Shown here: positions 26,189 to 35,492 of the stretch, piece by piece | How positions within the stretch are numbered: the first letter of the stretch is position 1 | How the letters are laid out: the number at the start of each line of letters is the position of its first letter | Origin: JAJPKK01 sp963824905 | Lineage (GTDB): Bacteria > Pseudomonadota > Alphaproteobacteria > Rhizobiales > Xanthobacteraceae | Reading direction: 5' to 3' | DNA length: 64,000 nt | Assembly: GCA_963824905.1 (NCBI GenBank) | Contig: CAWGRH010000010.1 | Span: forward strand, 372,001 to 436,000 | Program-made: the position numbers and the translations under genes | Notes under the pieces: generated by a model | What the model was told of the DNA's origin: nothing | The model's input: the letters and a program-made list of their open reading frames with translations, nothing else | Databases searched by the model: none

Positions 26189-28509
26189 CGACCCGCGGCG
26201 CGCAGCGCGCGCCAGACTTTCTCCGGTGTCGCCGGCATCTGCACGTAGGGCGCGCCGACCTCGGCGAGTACGGAATTGATCGCGTTCATCACCGAGGCGA
26301 GCGCGCCGACCGTGCCGGACTCGCCGGCGCCCTTGACGCCCAGCGGATTGGTCTTGGTCGGCACCTCGTTCTCGCCGAGCACGAAGGGGCAGAAATCGAC
26401 CGCGCGCGGCATCGCGTAATCCATGAACGAGCCGGACAGGAGCTGGCCGGCGCTGTCATAGGCGACGTTCTCCATCAGTGCCTGGCCGACACCCTGGACG
26501 ATGCCGCCGTGGAGCTGGCCTTCCACCAGCAGCGGATTGATGATGTGCCCGACGTCGTCGACCGCGGTGTAGCGCACAAGACTTATGGCGCCCGTCTCCT
26601 CGTCGATCTCGATCTCGGAGATGTGACACCCGTTGGGATAGGTGCGCGCGCCGCCGTTGAAGGTGCCGGTCTCGAAGAGGCCGGCCTCGACGTCCTTCGG
26701 CAGCTTCGCCGGCACGAATGCAGTACGCGCGACGGTCGCGATGTCGACCGCCTTGTCGGTGCCGGCGACGACGAATTTTCCCTCTTCGAACACGATGTCG
26801 TGCTCGCCGGCCTCCATCAGGTGAGCGGCGATGCGACGGCCCTTGGCGATGACCTTCGCGGAGGCGATGATCATCGCCGTGCCCGCCGCGACCGTCGAGC
26901 GCGATCCGAACGTCCCGGTGCCGATCGCGATCTGATCGGTGTCGCCGTAATTGAAGCGGATGCGGTCGGGCGCGATGCCGAGCTGGTCGGAAAGGATCTG
27001 GCGAAACGTCGTCGCGTGGCCCTGGCCGTGATCGTGGGTGCCGACCGAGAGCGTCACCGTGCCGGTCGGGTCGAAGCGAATCTCGGCATGCTCGATGAGG
27101 CCCGCATTCGAGGCCTCGACCGTGCTCGAGACGCCGAGCCCGCGCAATTTGCCGCGGCGGTGCGACTCGGCGCGGCGGCCGGGGAAGCCGGCATAATCCG
27201 CCAGGATCAGGCAGTCCTCGAGGTTCTTGCCGAAGTCGCCGCAGTCATAGGTGTAGACCAGCGCCGTCTTGTAGGGCATCGCCTCCGGCGGGATCATGTT
27301 GCGCCGGCGCAGCTCGGCGCGGTCGATCCCAAGCTGACGCGCGGCGAAATCGACCATGGTCTCGATCACATACGCGGCTTCCGGCCGGCCGGCGCCGCGA
27401 TAGGGGCCGGTGAGCATGGTGTTGGTGAGCACCGCCGTCGTCTCGGAGGAGATCGCCGGAATCATATATGTGCCGGCGAGCACGCCGATGTTGTTGGTCG
27501 GTGGTCCGGCGCTACGGTCGGAATGGTAATAAGCGCCGATGTTCGCGAAGTTGCGCACCGCGAAGGCGAGGAAACGGCCATTCGCATCGAGCGCAAGCTC
27601 GGCCTCGGTGACGTTGTCGCGGCAATGCTCGTCGGATTGCAGACCTTCGCCGCGCTCGGAGATCCATTTCACCGGGCGTCCGATGAGACGGGCGGCGAGC
27701 GCGGCGAGCGCGTATTCCGGATAGAGCCCGCCCTTCATGCCGAAGCCGCCGCCGACATTTTCCGCGATGATGCGGAACTGGGTCTCCGCCTCCTTGAAGA
27801 CCTCCGTCGCAAGGACGCGCCGGATCATGTGCGGGCCCTGCACGGTGCAGCGGAGGGTGGTGCGGCGGTCGCGCGTGGCATATTCGGCGATGCAGCCGCG
27901 TGGCTCCATGGAATTGGTGGTGAGCCGGTTGATCACCATGCGGTGGCGGACCACGTGCGGCGCGGTGGCGAACGCCTTCGCAACCGCTGCCCCGTCGCCT
28001 GCGACATGGGTGAAAGCCTGGTTGTCGGGGCAGCCCTCCCACACCGCGACCGCGCCCGGAAGGATCGCTTCCTCGGTGGTCGCGACCGCGGGCTGCATCT
28101 CGTAGTCGACCTCGATCGCTTCGGCCGCGTCCTTCGCCTGCTCCAGCGTTTCGGCGACGACGAAAGCGACGGGATCGCCGACATAGCGCACCCGCTCGCG
28201 GGCGAGGAACGGCTGCGGCGAGGCGAAGGCGGGGCTGCCGTCACGCCGCTTGCGCGGCGTCTGCGGCCGCTGGGTGCCGAGCCCGCGCACCGCCTGGTCC
28301 TCGCCGGTGAGCACCAGCAGGACGCCGGGCATCGTCCTCGCGGCGTCGGTCGAGATCGACGCGATGCGGGCATGGCCGTGCGGCGAGCGCAGCACATAGC
28401 CCCGCACCTGTCCGGCGACCGTCACGTCGTCGACATAACGGCCGGCGCCGCGGACCAGATACGGGTCTTCCTCGCGCGGGACCGGCTGGCCGATGCCGAA
28501 CTCACCCAT
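26185..28509 (-). CDS. Xanthine/CO dehydrogenase family molybdopterin-binding large subunit
   Basis: A 774-residue molybdenum hydroxylase large subunit. It begins GIGQPVPREEDPYLVRGAGRYVDD, has the cofactor-loop GPYRGAGRPE (the form II, not the CO-oxidising AYRCSFR loop) and a C-terminal GVKGAGESG carrying the catalytic Glu. It is therefore an organic-substrate hydroxylase, not a true CO dehydrogenase. No 2Fe-2S or FAD subunit gene is adjacent. It is coupled to the flavin monooxygenase (ATGA) and preceded by a palindromic repeat. It shares architecture with the gene at 1.8-4.2 kb, but the two are diverged. Confidence 0.92.
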   Translation of the reverse strand: MGEFGIGQPVPREEDPYLVRGAGRYVDDVTVAGQVRGYVLRSPHGHARIASISTDAARTMPGVLLVLTGEDQAVRGLGTQRPQTPRKRRDGSPAFASPQPFLARERVRYVGDPVAFVVAETLEQAKDAAEAIEVDYEMQPAVATTEEAILPGAVAVWEGCPDNQAFTHVAGDGAAVAKAFATAPHVVRHRMVINRLTTNSMEPRGCIAEYATRDRRTTLRCTVQGPHMIRRVLATEVFKEAETQFRIIAENVGGGFGMKGGLYPEYALAALAARLIGRPVKWISERGEGLQSDEHCRDNVTEAELALDANGRFLAFAVRNFANIGAYYHSDRSAGPPTNNIGVLAGTYMIPAISSETTAVLTNTMLTGPYRGAGRPEAAYVIETMVDFAARQLGIDRAELRRRNMIPPEAMPYKTALVYTYDCGDFGKNLEDCLILADYAGFPGRRAESHRRGKLRGLGVSSTVEASNAGLIEHAEIRFDPTGTVTLSVGTHDHGQGHATTFRQILSDQLGIAPDRIRFNYGDTDQIAIGTGTFGSRSTVAAGTAMIIASAKVIAKGRRIAAHLMEAGEHDIVFEEGKFVVAGTDKAVDIATVARTAFVPAKLPKDVEAGLFETGTFNGGARTYPNGCHISEIEIDEETGAISLVRYTAVDDVGHIINPLLVEGQLHGGIVQGVGQALMENVAYDSAGQLLSGSFMDYAMPRAVDFCPFVLGENEVPTKTNPLGVKGAGESGTVGALASVMNAINSVLAEVGAPYVQMPATPEKVWRALRAAGR

Positions 28510-28550
28510 TCCTTGCCCTCAGCATCGGCGTGACAGGCGTCTTCGTTACG

Positions 28551-28661
28551 ACCTCATCCTGAGGAGCGCCCGAAAGGGCGCGTCTCGAAGGATGGACCCA
28601 AACACTGCGGCCCGTGGCCATCCTTCGAGACGCCGGCTGCGCCGGCTCCCCAGGATCAGGT
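28551..28661. repeat. 111-bp palindromic repeat, copy 1
   Basis: The element starts ACCTCATCCTGAGGAGC, contains GTCTCGAAGGATGG and its complement CCATCCTTCGAGAC, and ends GGCTCCCCAGGATCAGGT. The arms form a long stem with small side hairpins (CGCCCGAAAGGGCG and GCCGGCTGCGCCGGC). A second copy lies at 30.5 kb. Such elements are abundant in Bradyrhizobium-like genomes. It sits between the Mo-hydroxylase gene and the aldolase gene. Confidence 0.88.
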
Positions 28662-28692
28662 CCGAAATAGTGTGCGCGGTACCCAGTCACAT

Positions 28693-29454
28693 TCAGCTCG
28701 TGTACTTCTTCGCCAGCGTATCGGCGGCGCGGAGCAGGCCGACGTCGGAGCCGACCGCGACGAAGGTGTAGCCCCAGGAGATGTAGCGGCGGATTTCCTC
28801 GTCGTTGCCGGTGAGGATACCCGCCGGCTTGCCGAGCTTCTTGAGCCGCGTCACCGCATCCTGCATCGCTTTCTGCGGCTCGGGATGGGCGGGATTGCCG
28901 ACATGGCCGAGCGAGGCGGACAGGTCGGACGGCCCGATAAACACCCCGTCGACCCCTTCGACCGAGGCGATCGCCTCGAGCTGCGCCAGCGCCGTTTGCG
29001 TCTCCACCTGCACCAGCAGGCAAATCTCGGAATCCGCCTTCTTGAGATAGTCGGTGACGCGGCCATAGCGGCTGGCACGGCTCGCGACCGCGACCCCGCG
29101 CACGCCGCGCGTCGGGTAGCGCACCGCCTCCACGGCGCGCTTCGCTTCTTCCGCGTTCTGCACATAGGGTACCAGCAGCGTCTGGGCGCCGATGTCGAGG
29201 TAGCGCTTGATCAGCACCGTGTCGTTCCAGGCCGGCCGCACGATCGCCGTCGCGGTACCGCCGGTCACCGCCTGAAGCTGGGCGAGCACGTCGGGAACCT
29301 CGTTCGGCGAATGCTCGGTATCGAGCAGCAGCCAGTCGAACCCGGCATCGCGCACGATGTCGGCGGCGATGTTGCTGCACAGGCTGCACCACAGGCCGAT
29401 CTGCAGCTGGCCCGCGGCGATGGCGTGCTTGAACGCATTGCGGGGTAGGTCCAT
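28693..29454 (-). CDS. HpcH/HpaI-type aldolase (4-hydroxy-2-oxoheptanedioate aldolase-like)
   Basis: A 253-residue class II TIM-barrel aldolase that splits 4-hydroxy-2-oxo acids into pyruvate and an aldehyde. Family signatures are GLWCSLCSNIAADI, LLLDTEHSPN (catalytic-type His), AIVRPAWND (pyruvate-binding Arg), LVQVETQTAL (metal Glu) and GVFIGPSDLSASLG (metal Asp). It follows a 2-keto-4-pentenoate hydratase-like gene, its normal metabolic partner in meta-cleavage pathways. The pair suggests degradation of a ring-cleavage product to pyruvate. Confidence 0.92.
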   Translation of the reverse strand: MDLPRNAFKHAIAAGQLQIGLWCSLCSNIAADIVRDAGFDWLLLDTEHSPNEVPDVLAQLQAVTGGTATAIVRPAWNDTVLIKRYLDIGAQTLLVPYVQNAEEAKRAVEAVRYPTRGVRGVAVASRASRYGRVTDYLKKADSEICLLVQVETQTALAQLEAIASVEGVDGVFIGPSDLSASLGHVGNPAHPEPQKAMQDAVTRLKKLGKPAGILTGNDEEIRRYISWGYTFVAVGSDVGLLRAADTLAKKYTS

Positions 29455-29562
29455 CGGGTACTCCTCAAGCGCCGGATATCACCTGGCGCGGATGTCGCGG
29501 ACGCGGTCGGCGGGAACCGGCGCGGAGAGAGGGAATCAGCACGGCTGTCGCGGTCACCTGCC

Positions 29563-30345
29563 TCAGACGAACTGCACGGCGATGCCGCCGAGCGCACCGA
29601 AATCGCCATGCAGGGTGTCGCCCTTCTTCGCGAACACCACCCGGGTGAACGATCCGGCAAGCACGAGGTGGCCAGGCTCGAGCGCGACGCCGTGTGCGCC
29701 GAGCTTGTTGGCGAGCCACGCGACGCCGAGCGCCGGGTGGCCGAGCACGCCTGCGGCGACGCCGGTCTCCTCGATCTCGGAGTTGCGGTACATGATGCCG
29801 CCGACCCAACGCAGGTCGACCTCCATCGGCCCGACCGGGCGGCCGCCCACCACGATGCCGGCGGCGGCGCCGTTGTCGGCAACGGTGTCGAAGATCTTGC
29901 GCTGGTCCTGGAGGCGGGCGTCGACGATCTCGAGCGACGGCACCACGTATTCGGTGGCGCGCAGCACGTCGGTCAACCCGACGCCGGGCCCCTTGAGCCG
30001 CTTGCCGAGCACGAAGGCGAGCTCGACCTCGACGCGGGGCAGGCAGAAATTTTCGTGCGGCACCTTGGCGCCGTCGGCGATCATCATGTTGTCCAGCAGG
30101 TAGCCGTAATCCGGCTCGTCGATCTGGGAGGAGCGCTGCATCGCCTTCGAGGTGAGCCCGACCTTGTGGCCGATCAGCTTGGCGCCGGCCGCGATCTTGC
30201 GGTTCGCGACGAGGGTCGAGATCGCGTAGGAATCCTCGATGACGATGTTGGGGAAGGTCTTGGTGAGCTGGACCGCCTGTTTGCGCTCCTTTTCGGCCTT
30301 CATCAGGATATCGGCGGCCTGATTGCGTTCAGCTTCCGAAAGCAT
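29563..30345 (-). CDS. 2-keto-4-pentenoate hydratase family protein
   Basis: A 260-residue member of the fumarylacetoacetase-like hydratase family (MhpD/HpaH type), which adds water to 2-oxopent-4-enoate or 2-oxohept-4-ene-dioate. Recognisable parts are LIGHKVGLTSKAMQ, PRVEVELAFVLGKRL with metal-binding acidic residues, and the C-terminal GDTLHGDFGALGGIAVQF. The ATG behind GGAAGGAC fixes the start; an open frame upstream is not homologous. It lies between an Ldh-type dehydrogenase and the HpaI-type aldolase, the product of which it would feed. No extradiol dioxygenase gene is nearby. Confidence 0.92.
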   Translation of the reverse strand: MLSEAERNQAADILMKAEKERKQAVQLTKTFPNIVIEDSYAISTLVANRKIAAGAKLIGHKVGLTSKAMQRSSQIDEPDYGYLLDNMMIADGAKVPHENFCLPRVEVELAFVLGKRLKGPGVGLTDVLRATEYVVPSLEIVDARLQDQRKIFDTVADNGAAAGIVVGGRPVGPMEVDLRWVGGIMYRNSEIEETGVAAGVLGHPALGVAWLANKLGAHGVALEPGHLVLAGSFTRVVFAKKGDTLHGDFGALGGIAVQFV

Positions 30346-30467
30346 GGCGTCCTTCCCTCGACGGGCATGGGTTTGGCATTTGGCGCGCCCTTGATATTGG
30401 AACGCCCGGCAAATGACAACGAACCGCGACTTGCGTTTGGAATCCGGGCGCTTGTGACCCCTTACGA

Positions 30468-30579
30468 ACCTCATCCTGAGGAGCCTTGCGTAGCAAGGCG
30501 TCTCGAAGGATGGCCACGTACGTCGAGGCCCGTGGCCATCCTTCGAGACGCCGGCTGTGCCGGCTCCTCAGGATGAGGT
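30468..30579. repeat. 112-bp palindromic repeat, copy 2
   Basis: Same layout as the copy at 28.6 kb: ACCTCATCCTGAGGAGC at the left, CTCGAAGGATGG and CCATCCTTCGAG around the centre, GGCTCCTCAGGATGAGGT at the right, here with more perfect outer arms. The side hairpin CTTGCGTAGCAAG differs from copy 1. It lies between the dehydrogenase and hydratase genes. Confidence 0.9.
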
Positions 30580-30602
30580 CGGGGAGGGGGCCGGCCGACG
30601 AA

Positions 30603-31652
30603 TCACGCGCCGAGCGGTTTCGGCGCGTCGACCCCCAGCTTATGCGCGATATCGGTGAGCTCCTTCCAGAGCCCTGCCGGGACCGGGATGCCCTCGGCGC
30701 GGCGAACGGCGGCGCGCTTGTCGCCGCGCTCGCCCGGCATCAGCACGTCGGCGTAGCCCTGCTGGCGCGGGAGCGTGCGGATCGCGTCGGCAAGCTCGCC
30801 GACGTCACGGCGGAAGTCGGCAAGCGGGCGGAACGTCTCGACATTGAGCACGATCAGCATGGCGCTCTGCTTGACGGTTTTCCGCCGCGCCGGGTCCGCC
30901 CACATGATGAGGAGCGGCGAGGCGGCGAGAATGCCGGTGATGCATTCGAACATCAGCGACAGGCCCGAGCCCTTGGGACCCCCGAGCGGCAGAATCACCT
31001 TCGCCTTCGTCGGATCGGTGGTGACGTTGCCCTCGCCGTCGAGCGCCCAGCCCTCGGGCAGGGTCTCGCCGGCCGCGATCGCCTGGCGCAAGCGGCCGTT
31101 GGAGACCACGCTCGTCGCCATGTCGAGAAGTAGCGGAGAGTCTCCCGGGCCCGGGACTGCGATCGAAATCGGACTGGTCCCGAGGTTCGCGGTTCGCGTG
31201 CCGTGGTAGGCCATGAATGGCGGCCCGCCGTTCATCATCAGCGCGACGCAGCCCCGCTCGGCGACCCATTGCGGATAGCGCCCGATGGCGCCTGTGTGGG
31301 TGGTGTCGTGGACGAGTGCGATGGCGACGCCGTATTGCCGCGCCGTCTCGATGGCGAGCCGGGCCGCCTTCATCATGGCGACCGGCCCGGCCGAGCGCGC
31401 GGCATCAACGGTGAAGGCGGTAGGTCCCAGCGTCTTCACCTGCGGCTCCGCACGCGGATCGAGCTCGCCGATGTCGATGTAATCGAGATAGCCAGCTATC
31501 CGGACCCCGCCATGTCCGTCGACGCCGCGGACATTGGCCCAGGCGAGCACGTCGGCGACCGCGGCCGCATCGGCGGCGCTCATCCCCTTGGCGGTGAAAA
31601 TACCGGCATAGAGCTGCTCCAGGTCCTTATGGTCGACACGCACATCTGCCAT
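30603..31652 (-). CDS. Ldh family oxidoreductase (malate/L-lactate/ureidoglycolate dehydrogenase-like)
   Basis: A 349-residue NAD(P)-dependent dehydrogenase of the MDH2/LDH2 family (PF02615). Typical segments are ANVRGVDGHGGVRI with the conserved His, IALVHDTTHTGAIGRY, and LPLGGPKGSGLSLMFECITG near the nucleotide site. Members oxidise 2-hydroxy acids or reduce 2-oxo acids and cyclic imines. Here it heads the minus-strand catabolic set and may handle a 2-oxo/2-hydroxy acid from the hydratase-aldolase steps. It is divergent from the UbiD-type decarboxylase gene. Confidence 0.9.
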   Translation of the reverse strand: MADVRVDHKDLEQLYAGIFTAKGMSAADAAAVADVLAWANVRGVDGHGGVRIAGYLDYIDIGELDPRAEPQVKTLGPTAFTVDAARSAGPVAMMKAARLAIETARQYGVAIALVHDTTHTGAIGRYPQWVAERGCVALMMNGGPPFMAYHGTRTANLGTSPISIAVPGPGDSPLLLDMATSVVSNGRLRQAIAAGETLPEGWALDGEGNVTTDPTKAKVILPLGGPKGSGLSLMFECITGILAASPLLIMWADPARRKTVKQSAMLIVLNVETFRPLADFRRDVGELADAIRTLPRQQGYADVLMPGERGDKRAAVRRAEGIPVPAGLWKELTDIAHKLGVDAPKPLGA

Positions 31653-31683
31653 TCGCGCTAGCCTCGCGGTTGAGCCATTCCGA

Positions 31684-31804
31684 TGTCATTGCCCGGCTTG
31701 ACCGGGCAATCCAGGTAACCCCTGTGCGATCGGTGTTGCTGAGAGTTCGTCCCACCGTGAGTCCGGTGGTTACTGGATCGCGAGGTCAAGCCGGGCGATG
31801 ACAG
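31684..31804. repeat. 121-bp imperfect palindrome in the divergent Ldh/ubiD gap
   Basis: The left arm reads TGTCATTGCCCGGCTTGACC and the right arm GGTCAAGCCGGGCGATGACA; inner segments CCAGGTAACC and GGTTACTGG also pair. It occupies nearly half of the gap where the promoters of two divergent transcripts are expected. The same outer arms recur at 1.75, 36.3 and 44.1 kb, so it is a dispersed repeat rather than a dedicated operator. Confidence 0.8.
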
Positions 31805-31928
31805 TCATTGGGTCGCGACAGTCGGAAAATCCTGTTAGTCGGCCCGCGGCGGGATGTCCATGCCGGATTGATTTCATCGTTTCGGAGATTGCAGTACAGT
31901 CCCGCGCGAGACGCCGAAGGACACCGAC

Positions 31929-33503
31929 GTGAACGTCATCGAGAAGGCTGATAAGACCACGGGGACGGCTACGCCCGCGGGCGATCTCGACTGGTTTCGC
32001 CTGCGCCGCTTCATCGAGGACCTCGTCGCGGCGGGCGAGGTCGAGCGCCGCGACGCGCCGGTCGATCTCGCCGGCATCGCTGAAATCCTCGACGGCAATC
32101 CGCGCGCGGTGCACTTCCGCGCGGTCGGGCCGGAGGGCCAGGAACTCGTCGGCAACGTGGTGTCGAGCCGGGCCCGCGTCGCCCGCGCCTTCGGTGTGGC
32201 ACCGGAGCGGCTCGCCGCCGAAATTCAGCGCCGGCTCGCCAACAAGCCGGAGATCGTCGAGGTGACGCGCGCCGAGGCGCCGGTCCAGCAGGTAGTCGAG
32301 ACCGATATCGCCGATCTGACGACGCTTCCCGTGCATCTCCAGCACGGGCTCGACGGCGGCCCCTACATTTCGGCTTCGATCGACTACGCGCGTGATTCGC
32401 GCACCGGCTGGACCAATGTCGGCATCCGCCGGCTGATGCTGCGCGGCCGCCGCGAGACCGGAGTCGATCTCGTCTCGCCGAGTGATCTCCGCGCGCTCTA
32501 CGAGGCGAGCGCGTCGGAAGGCAAGCCGCTGCCGGTGAGCTTCGTCGTCGGCGCCCACCCGATCGACCACGTGGCCGCGATGATGCGCATGCCGGTCGAT
32601 GAGCTCGGCATCGTCGCATCGCTGCGCGACGCGCCGCTCGCCGTCGTCAAGGGCGTGACCAATGATATCCGCGTGCCGGCCGACGCCGAGATGGTGATCG
32701 AGGGCTATTTCGACCCCCGCGGCCATGTCGAGGCGGAGGGCCCCTATGGCGAGTTCCTCGGCTACTACGGCGCGGTGAAGAAGAACCCGGTGTTCCATCT
32801 CACCGCGATCACGCGGCGCCGCGACGCGCTGTTCCAGACCGCGACCATCGGCGGCCGCGCCATGAGCCGCACCGACACCGCGGTGCTCACAGCGGTACGC
32901 ACCGAGGTGGTGATCTGGAAGGCGCTTGAGCTCGCGGTGCGCGAGCCGGTTGCGGTCTATGCGACGACCTCGAGCGGCGGCAATTTCAACGTTCGCATCG
33001 CACTGCGCCAGCGCGTGCCGGGCGAGGCGCGCAACGCGATCGCCGCGTGCATGTCGACCCTCGTCAACGTCAAGAACGTGTTCGTCGTCGATCCCGATAT
33101 CGACGTCACTTCCGACGAGCAGATGGACTGGGCCCTGGCGACGCGCTTCCAGCCCGACCGCGACCTCATCGTCATCGGCGGCATGCGCACGCTGCCGCTC
33201 GATCCCTCGATCACCACCGGGCGCGTGGGCGCGAAGGCAGGCTATGACCTCACGTGGCCGTTCGGGATGGGAACGCGGCTTGAAACGCGCATTCCCGAGC
33301 CGCCGCGCTTTGCCGGCCGGCGCTTTTCCTCGGTCGAGGCGGCGCTCGGCGACGGTCCGAAATATTTCGAGGAACTGATGACAGCAGTGGGTAGCCGCGA
33401 CGGCCGCGAGATCGTCCTCGCCCTCGAAGCCCTGCGGTCTCGCGCCGCCCTCGACCGCGACGGCGAGGGGCGCTATTTCATCGGGGGCAAGGCACCAGCA
33501 TGA
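31929..33503 (+). CDS. UbiD family (prenylated-FMN) decarboxylase
   Basis: A 524-residue member of the UbiD family, which uses prenylated FMN made by UbiX to (de)carboxylate unsaturated or aromatic acids. Family hallmarks are EAEGPYGEFLGYYG (the region carrying the catalytic Glu residues in UbiD/Fdc enzymes), VFHLTAITRRRDALFQT, and VFVVDPDIDVTSDEQMDWALATR. The start is GTG. It is followed by an ABC importer on the same strand and faces a hydratase/aldolase/monooxygenase set. It is therefore unlikely to be the ubiquinone enzyme and more likely a catabolic decarboxylase. No ubiX is in the window. Confidence 0.92.
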   Translation: MNVIEKADKTTGTATPAGDLDWFRLRRFIEDLVAAGEVERRDAPVDLAGIAEILDGNPRAVHFRAVGPEGQELVGNVVSSRARVARAFGVAPERLAAEIQRRLANKPEIVEVTRAEAPVQQVVETDIADLTTLPVHLQHGLDGGPYISASIDYARDSRTGWTNVGIRRLMLRGRRETGVDLVSPSDLRALYEASASEGKPLPVSFVVGAHPIDHVAAMMRMPVDELGIVASLRDAPLAVVKGVTNDIRVPADAEMVIEGYFDPRGHVEAEGPYGEFLGYYGAVKKNPVFHLTAITRRRDALFQTATIGGRAMSRTDTAVLTAVRTEVVIWKALELAVREPVAVYATTSSGGNFNVRIALRQRVPGEARNAIAACMSTLVNVKNVFVVDPDIDVTSDEQMDWALATRFQPDRDLIVIGGMRTLPLDPSITTGRVGAKAGYDLTWPFGMGTRLETRIPEPPRFAGRRFSSVEAALGDGPKYFEELMTAVGSRDGREIVLALEALRSRAALDRDGEGRYFIGGKAPA

Positions 33504-33607
33504 TCCCGAAAAGTTGCAGGCTTTTCGGATAAGGTCGTGCTCCAAACCAAGGCGAGCTGAGCGTCCGATCGCCGAAACGCGGCGGCGCCACCGGGAGAGA
33601 CGCGCCA

Positions 33608-34657
33608 ATGATCGCGCCACAGATCTTAATGCGTTCGATGACGGGAGCCGCGCTCATGTTCGCGGCGTCAGCCGGCCCCGCGGCCGCGGAGGACGTGGTG
33701 CATATCGGCATGGCCCGCTCGGTGTCGAACGGCGCCGAGCTGATCGCGATCGAGAAAGGCTACTTCCGCGACGCCGGCATCAAGGTCGAGATGGAGGACA
33801 TCGACACCTCCGCCAACACGCTGGCGCTGCTTGCGCAGAACCGCCTGCAGATCGTCGCCGGCGGCATCTCGGCCGGCTACTTCAACGGCATCGAGAAGAA
33901 CCTCCCGATCACCATCATCGCCGACCGGGTGTCGACGCCGATCGGCCACAGCCTGATGCTGCGGCCCGACCTCATGGACAAGGTCAAGAGCCTCGCCGAC
34001 CTCAAGGGCAAGATCGTCGCCAGCAACGGTGCGGGCTCGGTGTCGACCTATGAGGTCGGCAAGATGCTCGAAACCAAAGGCCTCAAGATCGCAGACGTCG
34101 ACGTGAAGATCTTTCCGTTCACCCAGATGGCGCTCGCCTTCTCCAACAAAGCGATCGACGCGGCAATCGTGATCCCGCCATTCGTCTATCAGTTGCTGGA
34201 AGGAGGCTATGCGAAGGGGTTCGCCGAGCCCGACACGCTCGTCAAGCCGACGCCGATGACGATCGCCGTCCTCATGACCAACACCGACTGGGCGAAGGCA
34301 AATCCGGACCTCGTGCAGCGCTACTACACCGCCTATCTGCGCGGCGTGCGCGACTATTGCGACGCCTATCACGGCGCGCCGATCAAGAACGAGATCATCG
34401 ACCTCCTGATCCGCCACGGCTCGGAGCGGCGCCCTGAGCTCCTGCACAACTATCCCTGGCCGGCGCGCAGCCCGAACGGACAGATCAACACCGCAAGCAT
34501 GCTCGACATGCAAGACTGGTACGCGAGCAACGGCTTCTCGCGGGCGAAATTGCCGGCCGCGCGTCTCGTCGACGCGCACTACGCCGAGGTCGCAGTCCAG
34601 AAGCTCGGGCCGTACAAGCCCGCAAATCCCAACTCGAAACTCGAAGGCTGCCGGTAG
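33608..34657 (+). CDS. ABC importer substrate-binding protein (NMT1/SsuA/TauA-like)
   Basis: A 349-residue periplasmic binding protein with a signal peptide ending near AGPAAAEDVV. The mature part has the NMT1/THI5 pattern: VHIGMARSVSNGAELIAIEKGYFRDAGIKVE, then LKGKIVASNGAGSVSTYEVG. The family covers receptors for sulfonates, nitrate, pyrimidine precursors, phthalates and other aromatic acids. It forms a complete importer with the next two genes. Its place directly after a UbiD decarboxylase suggests that the ligand is an aromatic or unsaturated acid. A GGGAGAG ribosome site precedes the ATG. Confidence 0.93.
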   Translation: MIAPQILMRSMTGAALMFAASAGPAAAEDVVHIGMARSVSNGAELIAIEKGYFRDAGIKVEMEDIDTSANTLALLAQNRLQIVAGGISAGYFNGIEKNLPITIIADRVSTPIGHSLMLRPDLMDKVKSLADLKGKIVASNGAGSVSTYEVGKMLETKGLKIADVDVKIFPFTQMALAFSNKAIDAAIVIPPFVYQLLEGGYAKGFAEPDTLVKPTPMTIAVLMTNTDWAKANPDLVQRYYTAYLRGVRDYCDAYHGAPIKNEIIDLLIRHGSERRPELLHNYPWPARSPNGQINTASMLDMQDWYASNGFSRAKLPAARLVDAHYAEVAVQKLGPYKPANPNSKLEGCR

Positions 34658-34697
34658 ATTTTCGAGGAGCGCCGCCGGTGCGCGGGCGAGGGGGCCG

Positions 34698-35492
34698 ATG
34701 AACGAGCGGCGGGGCGCGGCGATCCGGATCACAAATCTGCGCAAGGAGTATGGCAGCGGACCGCAGCGCGTCGTCGCGCTCGACGGCATCGACCTTGCGA
34801 TCGCGCCGGGCGAGTTCGTCTGCATCGTCGGGCCGAGCGGCTGCGGCAAGTCGACCCTCCTGCGCATCCTTGCCGGCCTCGACCATGCGACGAGCGGCAC
34901 ACTCGACATCGACGCCACCGACTGGCCGGTGGCGAATGCGATGGTGTTCCAGGAAAGCGGGCTGTTTCCGTGGATGACCGTGGAGACGAACGTTGGCTTC
35001 GGGCTGATGACGCGCGGCGTCGCTCCGGCCGCGGCGGCGCCGCGGGTCGAGGCGGCGTTGCGCCTGGTCGGGCTCTCCAAGTTCCGGCAGCATTATCCGC
35101 ATCAATTGTCGGGCGGCATGCGCCAGCGCGGCGCTATTGCGCGCGCCTTCGTCACCGATCCGGCAGTGCTCCTGATGGACGAGCCCTTCGCGGCGCTCGA
35201 TGCGCAGAACCGCGTCATCCTGCAGGCCGAGCTGGTGCGCATCTGGGAGGAGACCGGCAAGACCGTGGTCTACATCACCCATTCCATCGAGGAGGCGCTC
35301 CTGCTCGGCGACCGCACCGTGGTGATGACCGCGCAGCCCGGCCGCATCAAGGAGATCATCGACATTCCCTTCGCCCATCCGCGCGACCTCATCGAGCTTG
35401 CCGCCTCGCCCGAATTCGGCGCCCTCAAGCTCGCGATCTGGCGCATCCTCGAGGATGAGGTGAACCGCGCGCGGGCGGAGCTCGAGCGATGA
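34698..35492 (+). CDS. ABC importer ATP-binding protein (SsuB/TauB-like)
   Basis: A 264-residue nucleotide-binding subunit with Walker A GPSGCGKST, a Q-loop in MVFQESGLFPW, the signature LSGGMRQRGAIARA, Walker B VLLMDEPFAALD and the switch His in VVYITHSIEEALLLGD. The sequence belongs to the nitrate/sulfonate/taurine importer class. Its stop overlaps the permease start (ATGA), so the two are translated together. Confidence 0.95.
   Translation: MNERRGAAIRITNLRKEYGSGPQRVVALDGIDLAIAPGEFVCIVGPSGCGKSTLLRILAGLDHATSGTLDIDATDWPVANAMVFQESGLFPWMTVETNVGFGLMTRGVAPAAAAPRVEAALRLVGLSKFRQHYPHQLSGGMRQRGAIARAFVTDPAVLLMDEPFAALDAQNRVILQAELVRIWEETGKTVVYITHSIEEALLLGDRTVVMTAQPGRIKEIIDIPFAHPRDLIELAASPEFGALKLAIWRILEDEVNRARAELER

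Noticed and set aside
26185..28509. True aerobic CO dehydrogenase (CoxL form I)
   Set aside because: The active-site loop is PYRGAGR, not the AYRCSFR of form I, and coxS/coxM are absent.
26122..28533. An 803-codon open frame on the plus strand
   Set aside because: It is exactly antisense to the molybdenum hydroxylase gene, has an Arg/Asp/His-biased composition and no family resemblance: a GC-rich shadow.
31929..33503. Ubiquinone-pathway ubiD
   Set aside because: It is linked to an importer and catabolic genes instead of ubiquinone genes, so I give only the family name.
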